Shown here one piece after another: positions 44,375-53,567 of a stretch of DNA of 64,000 nt; positions within the stretch are counted from its first letter, which is position 1, and each line of letters starts with the position of its first letter. The stretch is from Mycobacterium pinniadriaticum. Lineage in GTDB: Bacteria > Actinomycetota > Actinomycetes > Mycobacteriales > Mycobacteriaceae. The notes under the pieces were generated by a model. The model made no database searches and had not been told where the DNA came from. It saw nothing but the letters and a program-made list of their open reading frames with translations. The position numbers and the translations under genes were made by a program. The stretch lies in the NCBI RefSeq assembly GCF_026242045.1, contig NZ_JAPJDO010000003.1, positions 248,001-312,000 on the forward strand. The letters run 5' to 3'.

Positions 44375-45840
44375 ACCTGTTCGCCACGCTCGATCAGGCC
44401 GCGGCCCGGTTCGGCGACCGGGGCGCCGTCTATCGCGGCGAACAGCAACTGCACACCTGGAGCCAGCTGCGGGAGCGCGCACTGCGGCTGGCCGCCTCGC
44501 TTCGCCATTCCTACGCCCCCGGTCAGCGGATCGCTATCGCCAGCGAAAACCGGCCGGAGATCATCGAACTGTTCTACGGAGTATGGGCCGCCGGCTGCGC
44601 CGTCGTCCCAGTCAACTTCAAGCTGCATCCCCGCGAGATGGTGCAGATCCTTGAAGATTCAGGTGCGGCAATGGTATTCGCCTCGCCGAAGATCGCAGCG
44701 GAGTTGACGCCGCTGGCGCCGGTCGTCGTCGAACTGATCGATGGAGGAGACTACGAGCAGTTGTTCAGCACTCCGCCAGCTGTGCTCGGATCAACCGACC
44801 CGTCGGCGCTGGCGTGGCTGTTCTACACCAGCGGCACCACCGGCCGCTCCAAGGGAGCGATGCTTTCGCACCGCAACCTCACCGCGATGACGGTGGCGCA
44901 CCTGGCCGACATCGACTCCCCGGACGAGAACTGCAGCCTGCTGCACGCCGCCCCGATGTCACACGGGTCGGGGATGTACATCGCCCCCTACGTCTTGCGC
45001 GGAGCCCGCCAGGTGGTTTCCCGCTCAGGCGCTTTCGACCCCGACGAGTTCCTCGATCTGTGCGGCCACCACCCGGGATCGTCGGCCTTTCTGGCGCCCA
45101 CCATGATCCAGCGCCTCGTTGACACCGGGCGCAATGTGCCGGCCTCCTTACGTACGATCGTTTACGGCGGTGGACCGATGTATGTCGACGGCCTGAAGAA
45201 GGCGATGGCGGCGTTCGGGCCCGTTTTCGCCCAGATCTACGGTCAGGGCGAATCCCCGATGACCATCACCGGATTGCGTCGTGTCGACCACGACTCCCCC
45301 GATGACGCCATCCTCGGTTCGGTCGGCTACCCCCGGTCCGGGGTCGAGGTCGCCGTGTTGGACCCCGATGGCGCGCCCGTCGAGCAGGGCGAGATCGGCG
45401 AGATCGTGTGCCGTGGTGATGTGGTGATGTCCGGCTATTGGAACAACGCCGACGCCACCGCCGAGGCGTTGCGCGACGGCTGGCTCTACACCGGCGATAT
45501 GGGCTCCTTCGACCAGCACGGCTACCTCACGCTTCGGGACCGGTCCAAGGACGTGGTCATCAGCGGTGGGAGCAATGTCTACCCACGCGAGGTCGAGGAG
45601 GCGCTCCTGGAGCATCCCGGCGTCGCCGAGGCCTGTGTGGTGGGCGCCCCGGATCCCGAGTGGGGCGAGATCGTCGTGGCGTTCATCGTCGGATCCGCCG
45701 CCGAGGAGGCACTCGACGCCCACCTGCTGGACCGGATCGCTCGCTTCAAGCGGCCGAAGCGCTATGTTTTCGTCGACGACCTGCCCAAGAACAGCTATGG
45801 GAAGGTCCTCAAACGCGAGTTGCGCGCCCGGCTCGGGTAA
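44371..45840 (+). CDS. Acyl-CoA synthetase / AMP-dependent ligase (FadD-like)
   Basis: A 489-residue adenylate-forming ligase: P-loop FYTSGTTGRSKGAMLSH, IYGQGE, WLYTGDMG, and catalytic Lys in PKNSYGKVLKREL. Shorter than the first ligase of the operon and distinct from it in the substrate pocket region, so the two probably activate different intermediates. The GTG start overlaps the SDR stop (GTGA). Confidence 0.92.
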   Translation: MNLFATLDQAAARFGDRGAVYRGEQQLHTWSQLRERALRLAASLRHSYAPGQRIAIASENRPEIIELFYGVWAAGCAVVPVNFKLHPREMVQILEDSGAAMVFASPKIAAELTPLAPVVVELIDGGDYEQLFSTPPAVLGSTDPSALAWLFYTSGTTGRSKGAMLSHRNLTAMTVAHLADIDSPDENCSLLHAAPMSHGSGMYIAPYVLRGARQVVSRSGAFDPDEFLDLCGHHPGSSAFLAPTMIQRLVDTGRNVPASLRTIVYGGGPMYVDGLKKAMAAFGPVFAQIYGQGESPMTITGLRRVDHDSPDDAILGSVGYPRSGVEVAVLDPDGAPVEQGEIGEIVCRGDVVMSGYWNNADATAEALRDGWLYTGDMGSFDQHGYLTLRDRSKDVVISGGSNVYPREVEEALLEHPGVAEACVVGAPDPEWGEIVVAFIVGSAAEEALDAHLLDRIARFKRPKRYVFVDDLPKNSYGKVLKRELRARLG

Positions 45841-45857
45841 CGACATTCTCCCCTGCG

Positions 45858-45863
45858 TAGAAT
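45858..45863 (+). promoter_or_regulatory. Candidate -10 box for a leaderless enoyl-CoA hydratase transcript
   Basis: TAGAAT lies six bases before the ATG of the hydratase gene, and no ribosome binding site is found between them. This would give the last gene of the operon its own, leaderless, transcript in addition to read-through. Confidence 0.5.
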
Positions 45864-45869
45864 GCCGCT

Positions 45870-46781
45870 ATGTCTCAGGATTACCGTTTCCTCACCTACG
45901 AAGACCTCGATGACGGGCGCATCGCGCGCATCATGCTCAACCGGCCCGATGCACGCAACGCCCAGAACCGCGGCCTGCTGGTGGAGCTCAACGAAGCGTT
46001 CCTGCGGGCCGAGGCCGACGACAACGTCCGGGTGGTGATCCTGGGCGGTCATGGCCCGATGTTCTCCTCCGGCCATGACCTCGGGTCGGCGGTCTCGCGC
46101 GCCGAATACACCCCCGGCCCAGACCAGCACCCGAGCTACCAGGTCAACGGCGGGACGCGGAAGGGTGCCGAGAGCCTGATGCTGCAAGAGTGGCATCACT
46201 TCTTCGCCAACACCCGCCGCTGGCGCGACCTCCGCAAGATCACCATCGCCCAGGTGCACGGTGAGGTCTATGCGGCCGCGCTGATGCTGATGTGGGCATG
46301 CGATCTGATCGTCGCCGCCGAAGGCACCCGCTTCGCCGACGTGGTCGGCGCCCGGCTCGGGATGTGCGGCGTCGAATACTTCGCCCATCCGTGGGAGTTC
46401 GGGCCACGCAAGACCAAGGAGCTGATGCTCACCGGTGACGCGATGACCGTGGACGAGGCCTATCAATTGGGCATGGTGTCCAAGGTGTTCCCGCAGGATG
46501 AACTGGCCGACAAGACGCTGGAGTTCGCTCGCCGGATTGCCGAAGTGCCGACCATGGCCGCGCTGCTGGCCAAGGAAGCGGTCAATCAGACGCAAGACAA
46601 CATGGGTTTCTACAACGCGCTCAACGCCTGCTTCACCCTGCATCAGCTCAACCACTCGCACTGGGCACAAGTCCACGAGAACGGCTGGCCCGTGGGGCTC
46701 GAGGAAGACGGCCTGCCGAACTGGCGGACCGCCCCGCCGGTGGTGCCCGCACTCAAGGACCAGGTCCGCGCCGAGGGCTGA
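45870..46781 (+). CDS. Enoyl-CoA hydratase/isomerase family protein
   Basis: A 303-residue crotonase-fold enzyme. The oxyanion-hole segment GPMFSSGHDLGS, the second one in GEVYAAALMLMWACDLIVAAEG and the trimerisation helix are recognisable; the protein is about 40 residues longer than a standard hydratase, with an insertion after residue 75 (PGPDQHPSYQVNGGTRKGAE). The usual catalytic Glu pair is not clearly conserved (the second position reads GMCGVEYF), so hydratase, isomerase or C-C hydrolase activity are all possible. It closes the plus-strand operon. Confidence 0.87.
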   Translation: MSQDYRFLTYEDLDDGRIARIMLNRPDARNAQNRGLLVELNEAFLRAEADDNVRVVILGGHGPMFSSGHDLGSAVSRAEYTPGPDQHPSYQVNGGTRKGAESLMLQEWHHFFANTRRWRDLRKITIAQVHGEVYAAALMLMWACDLIVAAEGTRFADVVGARLGMCGVEYFAHPWEFGPRKTKELMLTGDAMTVDEAYQLGMVSKVFPQDELADKTLEFARRIAEVPTMAALLAKEAVNQTQDNMGFYNALNACFTLHQLNHSHWAQVHENGWPVGLEEDGLPNWRTAPPVVPALKDQVRAEG

Positions 46782-47102
46782 TCTCGCCTGCCGCAACGCT
46801 TGATCGCACGTCACGGCGAAGACTCGGTTTGGCTGCATCTGAATCGATCCAGCAATACCGAGCCTGTTACGGCCCCACTCTCCGGCCCATCGTCGGGTGA
46901 GCGTCGGTATACAGCCGCTCGTCATCAACACTTGCCGAAACACCTTGATATGGCGTTTAATTCGGAAAGCGCATCGGGGTGACGAATCCGATTCGCTTGT
47001 GATTTCTCAGAAAAATTGTTGCGAGCGCCACACCATTTTGCGAAACGTGGTGCAAAGCACAGACTTTGGTATTCGCGCAAATTAGTTGTTACTTTCGGCA
47101 AC
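46782..47102. other. Intergenic stretch with relatively AT-rich promoter region
   Basis: No gene is supported. The second half is clearly less GC-rich than the surroundings. It holds an imperfect palindrome at 47031-47052 (CACCA at one end, TGGTG at the other, TTTTGCGAAA in the middle) and a TACTTT box at 47090-47095 ending seven bases before the ATG of the NlpC/P60-like gene, consistent with a leaderless promoter. Confidence 0.45.
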
Positions 47103-47684
47103 ATGTTTGCAATCGCGACGTTGATGACTCTGATCAGTCAGGTGTCAGGCACGCCGTATATCCCCGGTGGGGACACTCCGGCTGGCACTGACTGTTCGGG
47201 GCTGGCCTCCTGGGTGTCCAATGTGGCCACCGGACGACCCGCTTTCGGCAGCCGGTTCCACACCGGCAACGAGGAAGCAGCGCTCCTGGCCCGCGGATTC
47301 CACTACGGCACCGCACCCAATTCACTGGTGATCGGCTGGAATGGTCGCCACACCGCCGTCACGCTGCCCGACGGCACCCCGGTGTCCAGCGGCGAGGGTG
47401 GCGGCGTGCGGATCGGCGGCGGCGGCGCCTACCAGCCGCAGTTCACCCACCACATGTACCTGCCGATGCCGGCCGAGGCGATGACCGATCCGCTGGCACC
47501 GCCCGCGCCGGACGCTCCCCCGGCGGATGCGCCAGTGCTGGTGAACAACGTCGTCGACGCACCGCCGCCCGGCGAATTGCCACCACCACCGGGGGAATTG
47601 CCACCACCACCTCCCGGTGACATCGCGCCGGCCGGCACCGAAGTAGCTCTGCCGGCGCCAGATCCGGCCCACCAACCCGCCTAG
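47103..47684 (+). CDS. NlpC/P60-like cell-wall peptidase domain protein with proline-rich tail
   Basis: A 193-residue protein. Cys31 in AGTDCSGLASWV and His83 in NGRHTAVTLPDG are placed as the nucleophile and base of NlpC/P60 or CHAP-like peptidoglycan hydrolases, and a further His lies in FTHHMYLP. From residue 125 on the sequence is a Pro/Ala-rich tail with two PPPGELPP repeats. The only export signal would be the hydrophobic start MFAIATLMTLI, which is weak. ATG chosen because a -10 box ends seven bases before it. Confidence 0.75.
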   Translation: MFAIATLMTLISQVSGTPYIPGGDTPAGTDCSGLASWVSNVATGRPAFGSRFHTGNEEAALLARGFHYGTAPNSLVIGWNGRHTAVTLPDGTPVSSGEGGGVRIGGGGAYQPQFTHHMYLPMPAEAMTDPLAPPAPDAPPADAPVLVNNVVDAPPPGELPPPPGELPPPPPGDIAPAGTEVALPAPDPAHQPA

Positions 47685-47696
47685 ACAGCCCCGCCC

Positions 47697-47731
47697 GTCG
47701 GCCGCACCGCCTCCCCGGCAGTGCGGCCGAC
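47697..47731. terminator. Bidirectional terminator between convergent genes
   Basis: GTCGGCCGCAC and GTGCGGCCGAC make a perfect eleven-base-pair stem with a 13-base loop, placed 12 bases after the NlpC/P60-like stop and 6 bases after the APC permease stop on the other strand. No T run on the plus strand; a short TTCTAAAA follows. Confidence 0.8.
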
Positions 47732-47737
47732 CTGGTT

Positions 47738-49204
47738 CTAAAATCCTTGCTGTGCCATGAGTTTCGCGCCCGCCTCGCGGGCGGCGGCAGGCCGGACCAG
47801 CACACCGATGACGACAAGGGCAAGCACCGCGATGGCCAGGCCGGGGCCCCACAGCGCACTTCCGTCCGGCCACGGAATGACGTTGCGGTACAAGGTGTAT
47901 CCCAGCAGCGCCAGCCCGAGCACCGGGATCACCACTTCCGATCGACGAATCTGACCGTCATCGGCGACGAACAGCAGCCGCACCGCGCCCAATGTGGCCA
48001 GTACATAGGCCACCAGCAGGATCAGGGTGCCCGCGGTCGCGGCGATAGTGAACACGTCGAAAGGCGTCGCCCGCAACAGCACCCAGCCGACGGCCTGGAT
48101 CACCACCACCACGGCCACACTCACGGTCGCCGCCACGTGCGGCACATTGCGGCTCGGGTGCACCGAGGCCAGCGCCGTCGGGCCCATCCCGTCCCGACTC
48201 AGCGCGAAGATCAGCCGGCTCGCGCCGACGACGCAGGCCAGGCAACACGCCGCCGCGCTGAATGTCGCACCGATCACGATGACGTACGACAACCATGAGG
48301 CGACGTATCGCTGCGCGAGATCACCTATCAGGGCTTCGGATTTGACGAACGCCTGCACCCCGCCGGCATCCGTCCCGAACGCCATCATCTCGATCGCCGT
48401 GACGACCACGAAGAACACGCCGCCGAATAGCGCGGTGCCCAGAATCGCCCGCGGAATGTTGCGCCGGGGTTGTTCGGTCTCCTCGCCGAGGGTCGCCGCG
48501 GCCTCGAATCCCGCGAAAGACAAAAAGCCGAACACGATTCCCAGGAAGACCGTCGACACCGAGGTGCCCGAGGTGACGGTGAACACCGACATATCCACGC
48601 GCTGGCCACCCGGCGAATGGCCGGTGATGAGCTTGCCGAGCGTTATCACGGCAACCACCAGAATCAGCGCGATCGTCAGGCCCTCGGTCACCAGCAGCAA
48701 CGTGGTGCCGCCCCGGATCTCACGGACCGAAAACCACCACACTGCGGCGAGCACAAGCCAAGCGAACACATACCCCGCCCAGTCGGGTAAGTCATTGGGC
48801 GACAGAATTTTCCGTATCAGGTCGGTTAGGAAGATGCCCGCGGCCGTGGAGGTCACCGCGCCGTAGAAGACATAAGTGCCTGCGTTGAGCCAACCGGCCA
48901 CGCTGCCGGCGCGGGGTCCCAACGTGGCACCGACGAACGCATAGACGCTGCCGGCATGACTGAACCGCTGCGAAAGGCGGACGAAGGTGTGGGCAATCAG
49001 TAGCACGCCGACGGTGGCCAGCAGGAACGCCAGCGGAACTGCCCGGCCGACCGCCGCGGCAGTGCCTTGCGGGTTGATGTTGATGGCCATCGACGGGGCC
49101 ATCAGGGCGACCGATACCCCGACCGCCGACCACACGTTGAGGCTCCGGCGCAGCGAGGACGCCTGGATGCCGTCGCCCGGCGCCTGCTCGGCGGCCTGCG
49201 GCAC
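47738..49204 (-). CDS. APC-superfamily amino acid/polyamine permease
   Basis: A 488-residue integral membrane transporter with twelve or more hydrophobic helices. N-terminal helix SVGVSVALMAPSMAININPQ and the sequence GFLSFAGFEAAATLGEETEQPRRNIPRAI (cited partly: FAGFEAAATLGEE) are hallmarks of the APC family. Starts with GTG directly after the ferredoxin stop, so the two are in one transcript. The substrate cannot be deduced. Confidence 0.92.
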   Translation of the reverse strand: MPQAAEQAPGDGIQASSLRRSLNVWSAVGVSVALMAPSMAININPQGTAAAVGRAVPLAFLLATVGVLLIAHTFVRLSQRFSHAGSVYAFVGATLGPRAGSVAGWLNAGTYVFYGAVTSTAAGIFLTDLIRKILSPNDLPDWAGYVFAWLVLAAVWWFSVREIRGGTTLLLVTEGLTIALILVVAVITLGKLITGHSPGGQRVDMSVFTVTSGTSVSTVFLGIVFGFLSFAGFEAAATLGEETEQPRRNIPRAILGTALFGGVFFVVVTAIEMMAFGTDAGGVQAFVKSEALIGDLAQRYVASWLSYVIVIGATFSAAACCLACVVGASRLIFALSRDGMGPTALASVHPSRNVPHVAATVSVAVVVVIQAVGWVLLRATPFDVFTIAATAGTLILLVAYVLATLGAVRLLFVADDGQIRRSEVVIPVLGLALLGYTLYRNVIPWPDGSALWGPGLAIAVLALVVIGVLVRPAAAREAGAKLMAQQGF

Positions 49205-49411
<207 letters not shown>

Positions 49412-49459
49412 TTAGCCGCGGGCCGCGCCGTGCCGCACCGGTTCAGGTAACCGCGCCCG

Positions 49460-50659
49460 TCAGGGGTTGATCGTGTTCTCGCCGACCTGACGACCCCACA
49501 CGTACTCGGTAAGCAACGGCTTGCCGAGTTCGAAGTGGTTGTACGGGGCGATCGAGGCGCCGTCGTCGATCACCAGGTAGGGCGCCGGCCAGAAGTTGCG
49601 GTCGACCGTCTGCCAGCAACCCGGCGCACCGCCGGGGCCGCCTCGGCCATTGATCCGCGGAAGATTATCGGGATAGACGTAGGGGTTGGGCGCACCGAGG
49701 ATCTCGGTCATGGTGCGCAACGAATACCCGTTGCCGCCGAAGGAGTCCAGCGCCGCGGGCACCGCCTGGGCGACGTTGCGGATGCCGCAGAAGAGCTCCG
49801 GGCTGTACGTGTCGAGTAGCTGAGTACTGGGCACCAGGTCCGACATGGCCCGCACCAGGTACGGGCTGCCGCGCTCGAAGACATCGGCGCCGGTGTCGCC
49901 GAAGCCGATGGACGCCAGCAGCGCCGCGTCGATGTCCTTCTGTTGACCGTTCAGTGAGTGCGCGGTGGTGGCCAGGTTGTCGAGCGCGCTCCACAGGTCC
50001 GGGCTGGCCCCGGCATAGACGTCAGCCAGATCGGACAGCCGCTGAACGTCGTAGCGGATCTGTGGCATTTGCGGGTTGACGTCGTCGAGTACGGCATTGC
50101 CCGCAACGATGGACCTTCCGAATTCGGTGCCCAGGCCACTCAGCGCCTCGGCGGTCGCCGACAGCGTCACGTTGAGCTTGATCGGGTCCACCTTCTCGGC
50201 GATCGAGGTGACCGTTTCGAAGAGCGTGTTGAACTCCGTGGTGACACTCGACGCCTCGATCACGTCAGACCCGGTCAGTCGCGCGGCCGCCGGGTTCTTC
50301 GGCGTGGACAGTGCGACGTACTTGTTGCCGAACACCGTGCTGGCTTTGACATCGGCGTGCACGTTGGCGGGCATGCTGGCCAGGTAGCGCGGGTCGACTT
50401 CCAGCGTCACCTTCGCAATCGTCTGTCCATCGCGCTCGGCCGCGCTGACCTTCCCGACCCGGCCGATGACCACACCGTTATAGGTGACCTTCGATCCCGC
50501 GTCCATCACCAAGCCCGCGCGGTCGGAGACCATGGTCAACGCTGTTCTCGGGGACAGGTCCCCGCGGAACTGCAGGAAGATCAGCGTGACGACGCCGACG
50601 ATGAGGACCAGGAACAACACGCCGGCGGTCTTGAGCGGAGGTCGCCTGCGCCGGCTCAC
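49460..50659 (-). CDS. Orphan Mce-family protein (MceA-like)
   Basis: A 399-residue Mce protein, of the kind that builds lipid-transport tunnels across the mycobacterial envelope. A membrane helix (residues 12-30) is followed by the MCE/MlaD domain (about 38-118: ALTMVSDRAGLVMDAGSKVTY in style, VTYNGVVIGRVGKV, DVKASTVFGNKYVAL) and a long helical region. No yrbE or other mce genes are present, so it must join a system encoded elsewhere. GTG start with GGAGG before it, overlapping a 17-codon frame upstream. Confidence 0.9.
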   Translation of the reverse strand: MSRRRRPPLKTAGVLFLVLIVGVVTLIFLQFRGDLSPRTALTMVSDRAGLVMDAGSKVTYNGVVIGRVGKVSAAERDGQTIAKVTLEVDPRYLASMPANVHADVKASTVFGNKYVALSTPKNPAAARLTGSDVIEASSVTTEFNTLFETVTSIAEKVDPIKLNVTLSATAEALSGLGTEFGRSIVAGNAVLDDVNPQMPQIRYDVQRLSDLADVYAGASPDLWSALDNLATTAHSLNGQQKDIDAALLASIGFGDTGADVFERGSPYLVRAMSDLVPSTQLLDTYSPELFCGIRNVAQAVPAALDSFGGNGYSLRTMTEILGAPNPYVYPDNLPRINGRGGPGGAPGCWQTVDRNFWPAPYLVIDDGASIAPYNHFELGKPLLTEYVWGRQVGENTINP

Positions 50660-50709
50660 CGCAGCCTCCAGGTCCGGGGGTTGTCATCCCGCGGCCGGCC
50701 GCCGGACAT
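50656..50709 (-). CDS. Candidate 17-residue leader ORF coupled to the mce gene
   Basis: ATG preceded by GAGGAGG opens a short frame, MSGGRPRDDNPRTWRLR, whose stop overlaps the mce GTG as GTGA. The site is better than most in the window, and the overlap copies the coupling used by real genes here. Alternatively it is the end of a longer 72-codon frame starting with TTG. Confidence 0.35.
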   Translation of the reverse strand: MSGGRPRDDNPRTWRLR

Positions 50710-51173
50710 CTCGCCTCCTCGTCCCCGACCCCAGCGATTGGGTGTCCCCGCCACACCGACCCCCGGATAGTACGGCAGACCACCGGAATGTACCCGATTT
50801 CCCGAACCGGCCGAGCGACATCGGCACAATTCGCCGAATTGCTCTGCGAGCCGATTCACCGACACGGTCGTCAATTATCGGACCGATATCAGGAAACCGC
50901 GTAAAGTGCTGTTATCCAGCCAATTCCGAGAATCTGAACACAATTCATCGCACATTGCGGAAAAATGCGGCACTCATGTTGATGAATTTGCTGGCAGGAA
51001 CCGGCGACCCGCATCGGAACACAAACGGTGTCGGTGACTGGCCGCCGGCATACCCAGGCCCGGCAGACTGGTTCCAAAACCCACTCCGGCTGACGGTGAA
51101 GCCGGGATAATCGAAGTCGCCGCCCGGGGGGTTGCCGCCGGCGGGAACCGGCTCAGCGAGGAGCGTGAGACCT
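50710..51173. other. Intergenic stretch between mce and isocitrate lyase genes
   Basis: About 460 bases of lower GC content with promoter-like sequence for both flanking genes. A 44-codon plus-strand frame at 50976-51110 (ending in PAYPGPADWFQNPLRLTVKPG, given here only as PGPADWFQNP) was seen, but it has no ribosome binding site and mixed third positions, so it is not called. Confidence 0.4.
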
Positions 51174-53480
51174 ATGTCCATCATCGAAGCGGACGCAGCG
51201 ACCCAGTCGTCGCCATTCGAACGTGAAGTCACCGAAACGCAACGATACTTCGACAGTCCGCGGTTCGAGGGAATCACCCGGCTCTACACCGCGCGGCAGG
51301 TGGCCGAGCAGCGCGGCACGATTCCGGTCGACTACGCCGTGGCACGCGAGGCCTCGACGGCCTTCTACAAACGTCTCCGCGAACTCTTCGCCGCGAAAAA
51401 GAGCATCACCACCTTCGGCCCGTACTCGCCGGGGCAGGCGGTGACGATGAAGCGGATGGGCATCGAAGGCATCTACCTCGGCGGCTGGGCCACCTCGGCG
51501 AAGGGGTCGACCACCGAGGATCCCGGTCCCGACCTCGCCAGCTACCCGCTGAGCCAGGTGCCCGACGAGGCCGCCGGACTGGTGCGCGCGCTGCTGACCG
51601 CCGACCGCAACCAGCAGTACCTGCGACTACAGATGACCCCCGAACAACGCGCAGCCCAACCCGCCGTCGACTACCGCCCCTTCATCATCGCCGACGCAGA
51701 CACCGGCCACGGCGGAGATCCTCATGTGCGCAACCTGATTCGGCGTTTCGTGGAGGCCGGGGTGTCCGGCTACCACATCGAGGATCAACGCCCGGGCACC
51801 AAGAAATGCGGCCATCAAGGCGGGAAGGTCCTGGTGGCATCCGACGAACAGCTCAAGCGGCTCAACACCGCACGGTTCCAGCTCGACATCATGGCGGTGC
51901 CGGGCATCATCGTGGCCCGCACCGACGCCGAAGCGGCCAATCTGATCGACGGCCGCGCCGACGAGCGCGACCAGCCGTTCCTGCTGGGGGCGACCAACCT
52001 CAAAGTCCCGCCGTACAAGGCGTGCTTCCTGGCGATGGTTCGCCGGTTCTATGAAGCCGGTGTCACCGAACTCAACGGACACCTGCTCTACGCACTGCCC
52101 GAGGGCGAGTACGCCGTGGCCGATGCGTGGTTGCAGCGGCAGGGCATCTTCGATCTGATCGCCGAGCAGGCCGCCGCCTGGCGTGATGGCAAGGAGCGCT
52201 CGCTGGACGCCCTGTTCGACAAGGTCGAATCGAAGTTCGTCGACGCCTGGCAGGACGACGCCGGGCTGGACACCTACGGCGGCGCGGTCGCCGAGCTGTT
52301 GCAGTTCCGCGAGGGCGAGGGCGAGCCTCAGGAGATGACAGCCGCGGACTGGCGCACATTCGCCAAGACCGCATCGCTGTACGCGGCCCGGGAGAAGGCG
52401 CGCGAACTCGGCGTCGACGCGCCGTGGGACCCGGAGCGGGCCAAGACTCCCGAGGGTTATTACCAGGTGCGCGGCGGAATTCCCTATGCGATCGCGAAAT
52501 CCCTTGCGGCCGCGCCGTTCGCCGACCTGCTCTGGATGGAGACCAAGACCGCCGACCTGGCCGATGCCCGCGAGTTCGCCGAGGCCGTTCATGCGGTGTA
52601 TCCGGACAAGATGCTGGCCTACAACCTGTCTCCCTCGTTCAACTGGGACACCACCGGGATGACCGACGAGGAGATGCGCGCCTTCCCCGAGGAGCTCGGC
52701 AAGATGGGCTTCGTCTTCAATTTCATGACCTACGGCGGTCACCAGATCGATGGTGTGGCCGCCGAGGAGTTCGCCACCGCGCTGCGTCAGGACGGCATGC
52801 TGGCCCTGGCCCGGCTGCAGCGCAAGATGCGGCTGGTCGAGTCGCCGTACCGCACACCCCAGACCCTGGTCGGCGGACCGCGAAGCGATGCCGCGCTGGC
52901 CGCGTCCTCCGGTCGCACCGCCACCACGAAGTCGATGGGCAAGGGTTCCACACAGCATCAGCATCTGGTGCAGACCGAGGTGCCCAAGAAGCTTCTCGAA
53001 GAGTGGCTGGCGCTGTGGAGCGAGCACTATCAGCTCGGTGAGAAGCTGCGCGTCACGTTGCGGCCGCGGCGGGCCGGCGGCGAGGTGCTCGAGCTCGGCA
53101 TTTACGGTGAGAGAGAGGATGGTGGCACCGAGGAGCTGCTGGCCAACGCGCTCGTCGACCCGATCAAGGACCGGCACGGCCGCAGCATTCTGACGGTGCG
53201 CGATCAGAACACATTCGCCGAGAAGCTGCGCAAGAAGCGCCTGATGACGCTGATCCACTTGTGGATGGTGCACCGGTTCAAGGCCGATGCGGTCTACTAC
53301 GTCACGCCCACCGAGGACAACATCTATCAGGCCGACAAGATGAAGGCCCACGGCATCTTCAGCGATGTGCACAAAGACGTCGGCGAGATCATCGTCGCCG
53401 ATGTGAACAAGGATCGGATCGCCCAGTTGCTCGAGCCCGACCGGGCCGCACTGAAGCGGCTGATCGCCAAGGAGGACTGA
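51174..53480 (+). CDS. aceA: Isocitrate lyase, long ICL2 form
   Basis: A 768-residue isocitrate lyase cleaving isocitrate to succinate and glyoxylate (glyoxylate shunt; also methylisocitrate in mycobacteria). The active-site loop is K210-K-C-G-H214, with the cysteine as general acid. [12 protein letters not shown] and NLSPSFNWD are further family blocks. The 768-residue length and C-terminal domain identify the mycobacterial ICL2 type, not the 428-residue ICL1. GAGGAG lies at good distance before the ATG. Monocistronic, ending at an intergenic palindrome. Confidence 0.96.
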   Translation: MSIIEADAATQSSPFEREVTETQRYFDSPRFEGITRLYTARQVAEQRGTIPVDYAVAREASTAFYKRLRELFAAKKSITTFGPYSPGQAVTMKRMGIEGIYLGGWATSAKGSTTEDPGPDLASYPLSQVPDEAAGLVRALLTADRNQQYLRLQMTPEQRAAQPAVDYRPFIIADADTGHGGDPHVRNLIRRFVEAGVSGYHIEDQRPGTKKCGHQGGKVLVASDEQLKRLNTARFQLDIMAVPGIIVARTDAEAANLIDGRADERDQPFLLGATNLKVPPYKACFLAMVRRFYEAGVTELNGHLLYALPEGEYAVADAWLQRQGIFDLIAEQAAAWRDGKERSLDALFDKVESKFVDAWQDDAGLDTYGGAVAELLQFREGEGEPQEMTAADWRTFAKTASLYAAREKARELGVDAPWDPERAKTPEGYYQVRGGIPYAIAKSLAAAPFADLLWMETKTADLADAREFAEAVHAVYPDKMLAYNLSPSFNWDTTGMTDEEMRAFPEELGKMGFVFNFMTYGGHQIDGVAAEEFATALRQDGMLALARLQRKMRLVESPYRTPQTLVGGPRSDAALAASSGRTATTKSMGKGSTQHQHLVQTEVPKKLLEEWLALWSEHYQLGEKLRVTLRPRRAGGEVLELGIYGEREDGGTEELLANALVDPIKDRHGRSILTVRDQNTFAEKLRKKRLMTLIHLWMVHRFKADAVYYVTPTEDNIYQADKMKAHGIFSDVHKDVGEIIVADVNKDRIAQLLEPDRAALKRLIAKED

Positions 53481-53497
53481 GCCCGCTCACCGCACAC

Positions 53498-53564
53498 CGC
53501 GCCGAAACCGACGTTTGGCCGCGAAAGTGCGAGATGTGAGCGACATTTCGTCGATCTCGGCGCG
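53498..53564. repeat. Dispersed intergenic repeat, copy 2, with long imperfect palindrome
   Basis: CGCGCCGAAACCGACG at the left and CGTCGATCTCGGCGCG at the right pair at 14 of 16 positions, so transcripts from either side can form a long hairpin; it lies between convergent genes and may terminate both. The internal sequence is homologous to 10620-10680, and the arms share CGCGCCGAAA with 37261-37270. Confidence 0.6.
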
Positions 53565-53567
53565 AAC

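Noticed and set aside
47560..47620. Short tandem repeat of a CCACCACC-type unit
   Set aside because: It encodes two PPPGELPP units of the proline-rich tail of the NlpC/P60-like protein; not a CRISPR or intergenic repeat.
50976..51110. 44-codon plus-strand frame upstream of isocitrate lyase with a Pro/Trp-rich end
   Set aside because: No ribosome binding site and only about 70 percent G/C at third positions by hand count; kept as a note in the intergenic entry.
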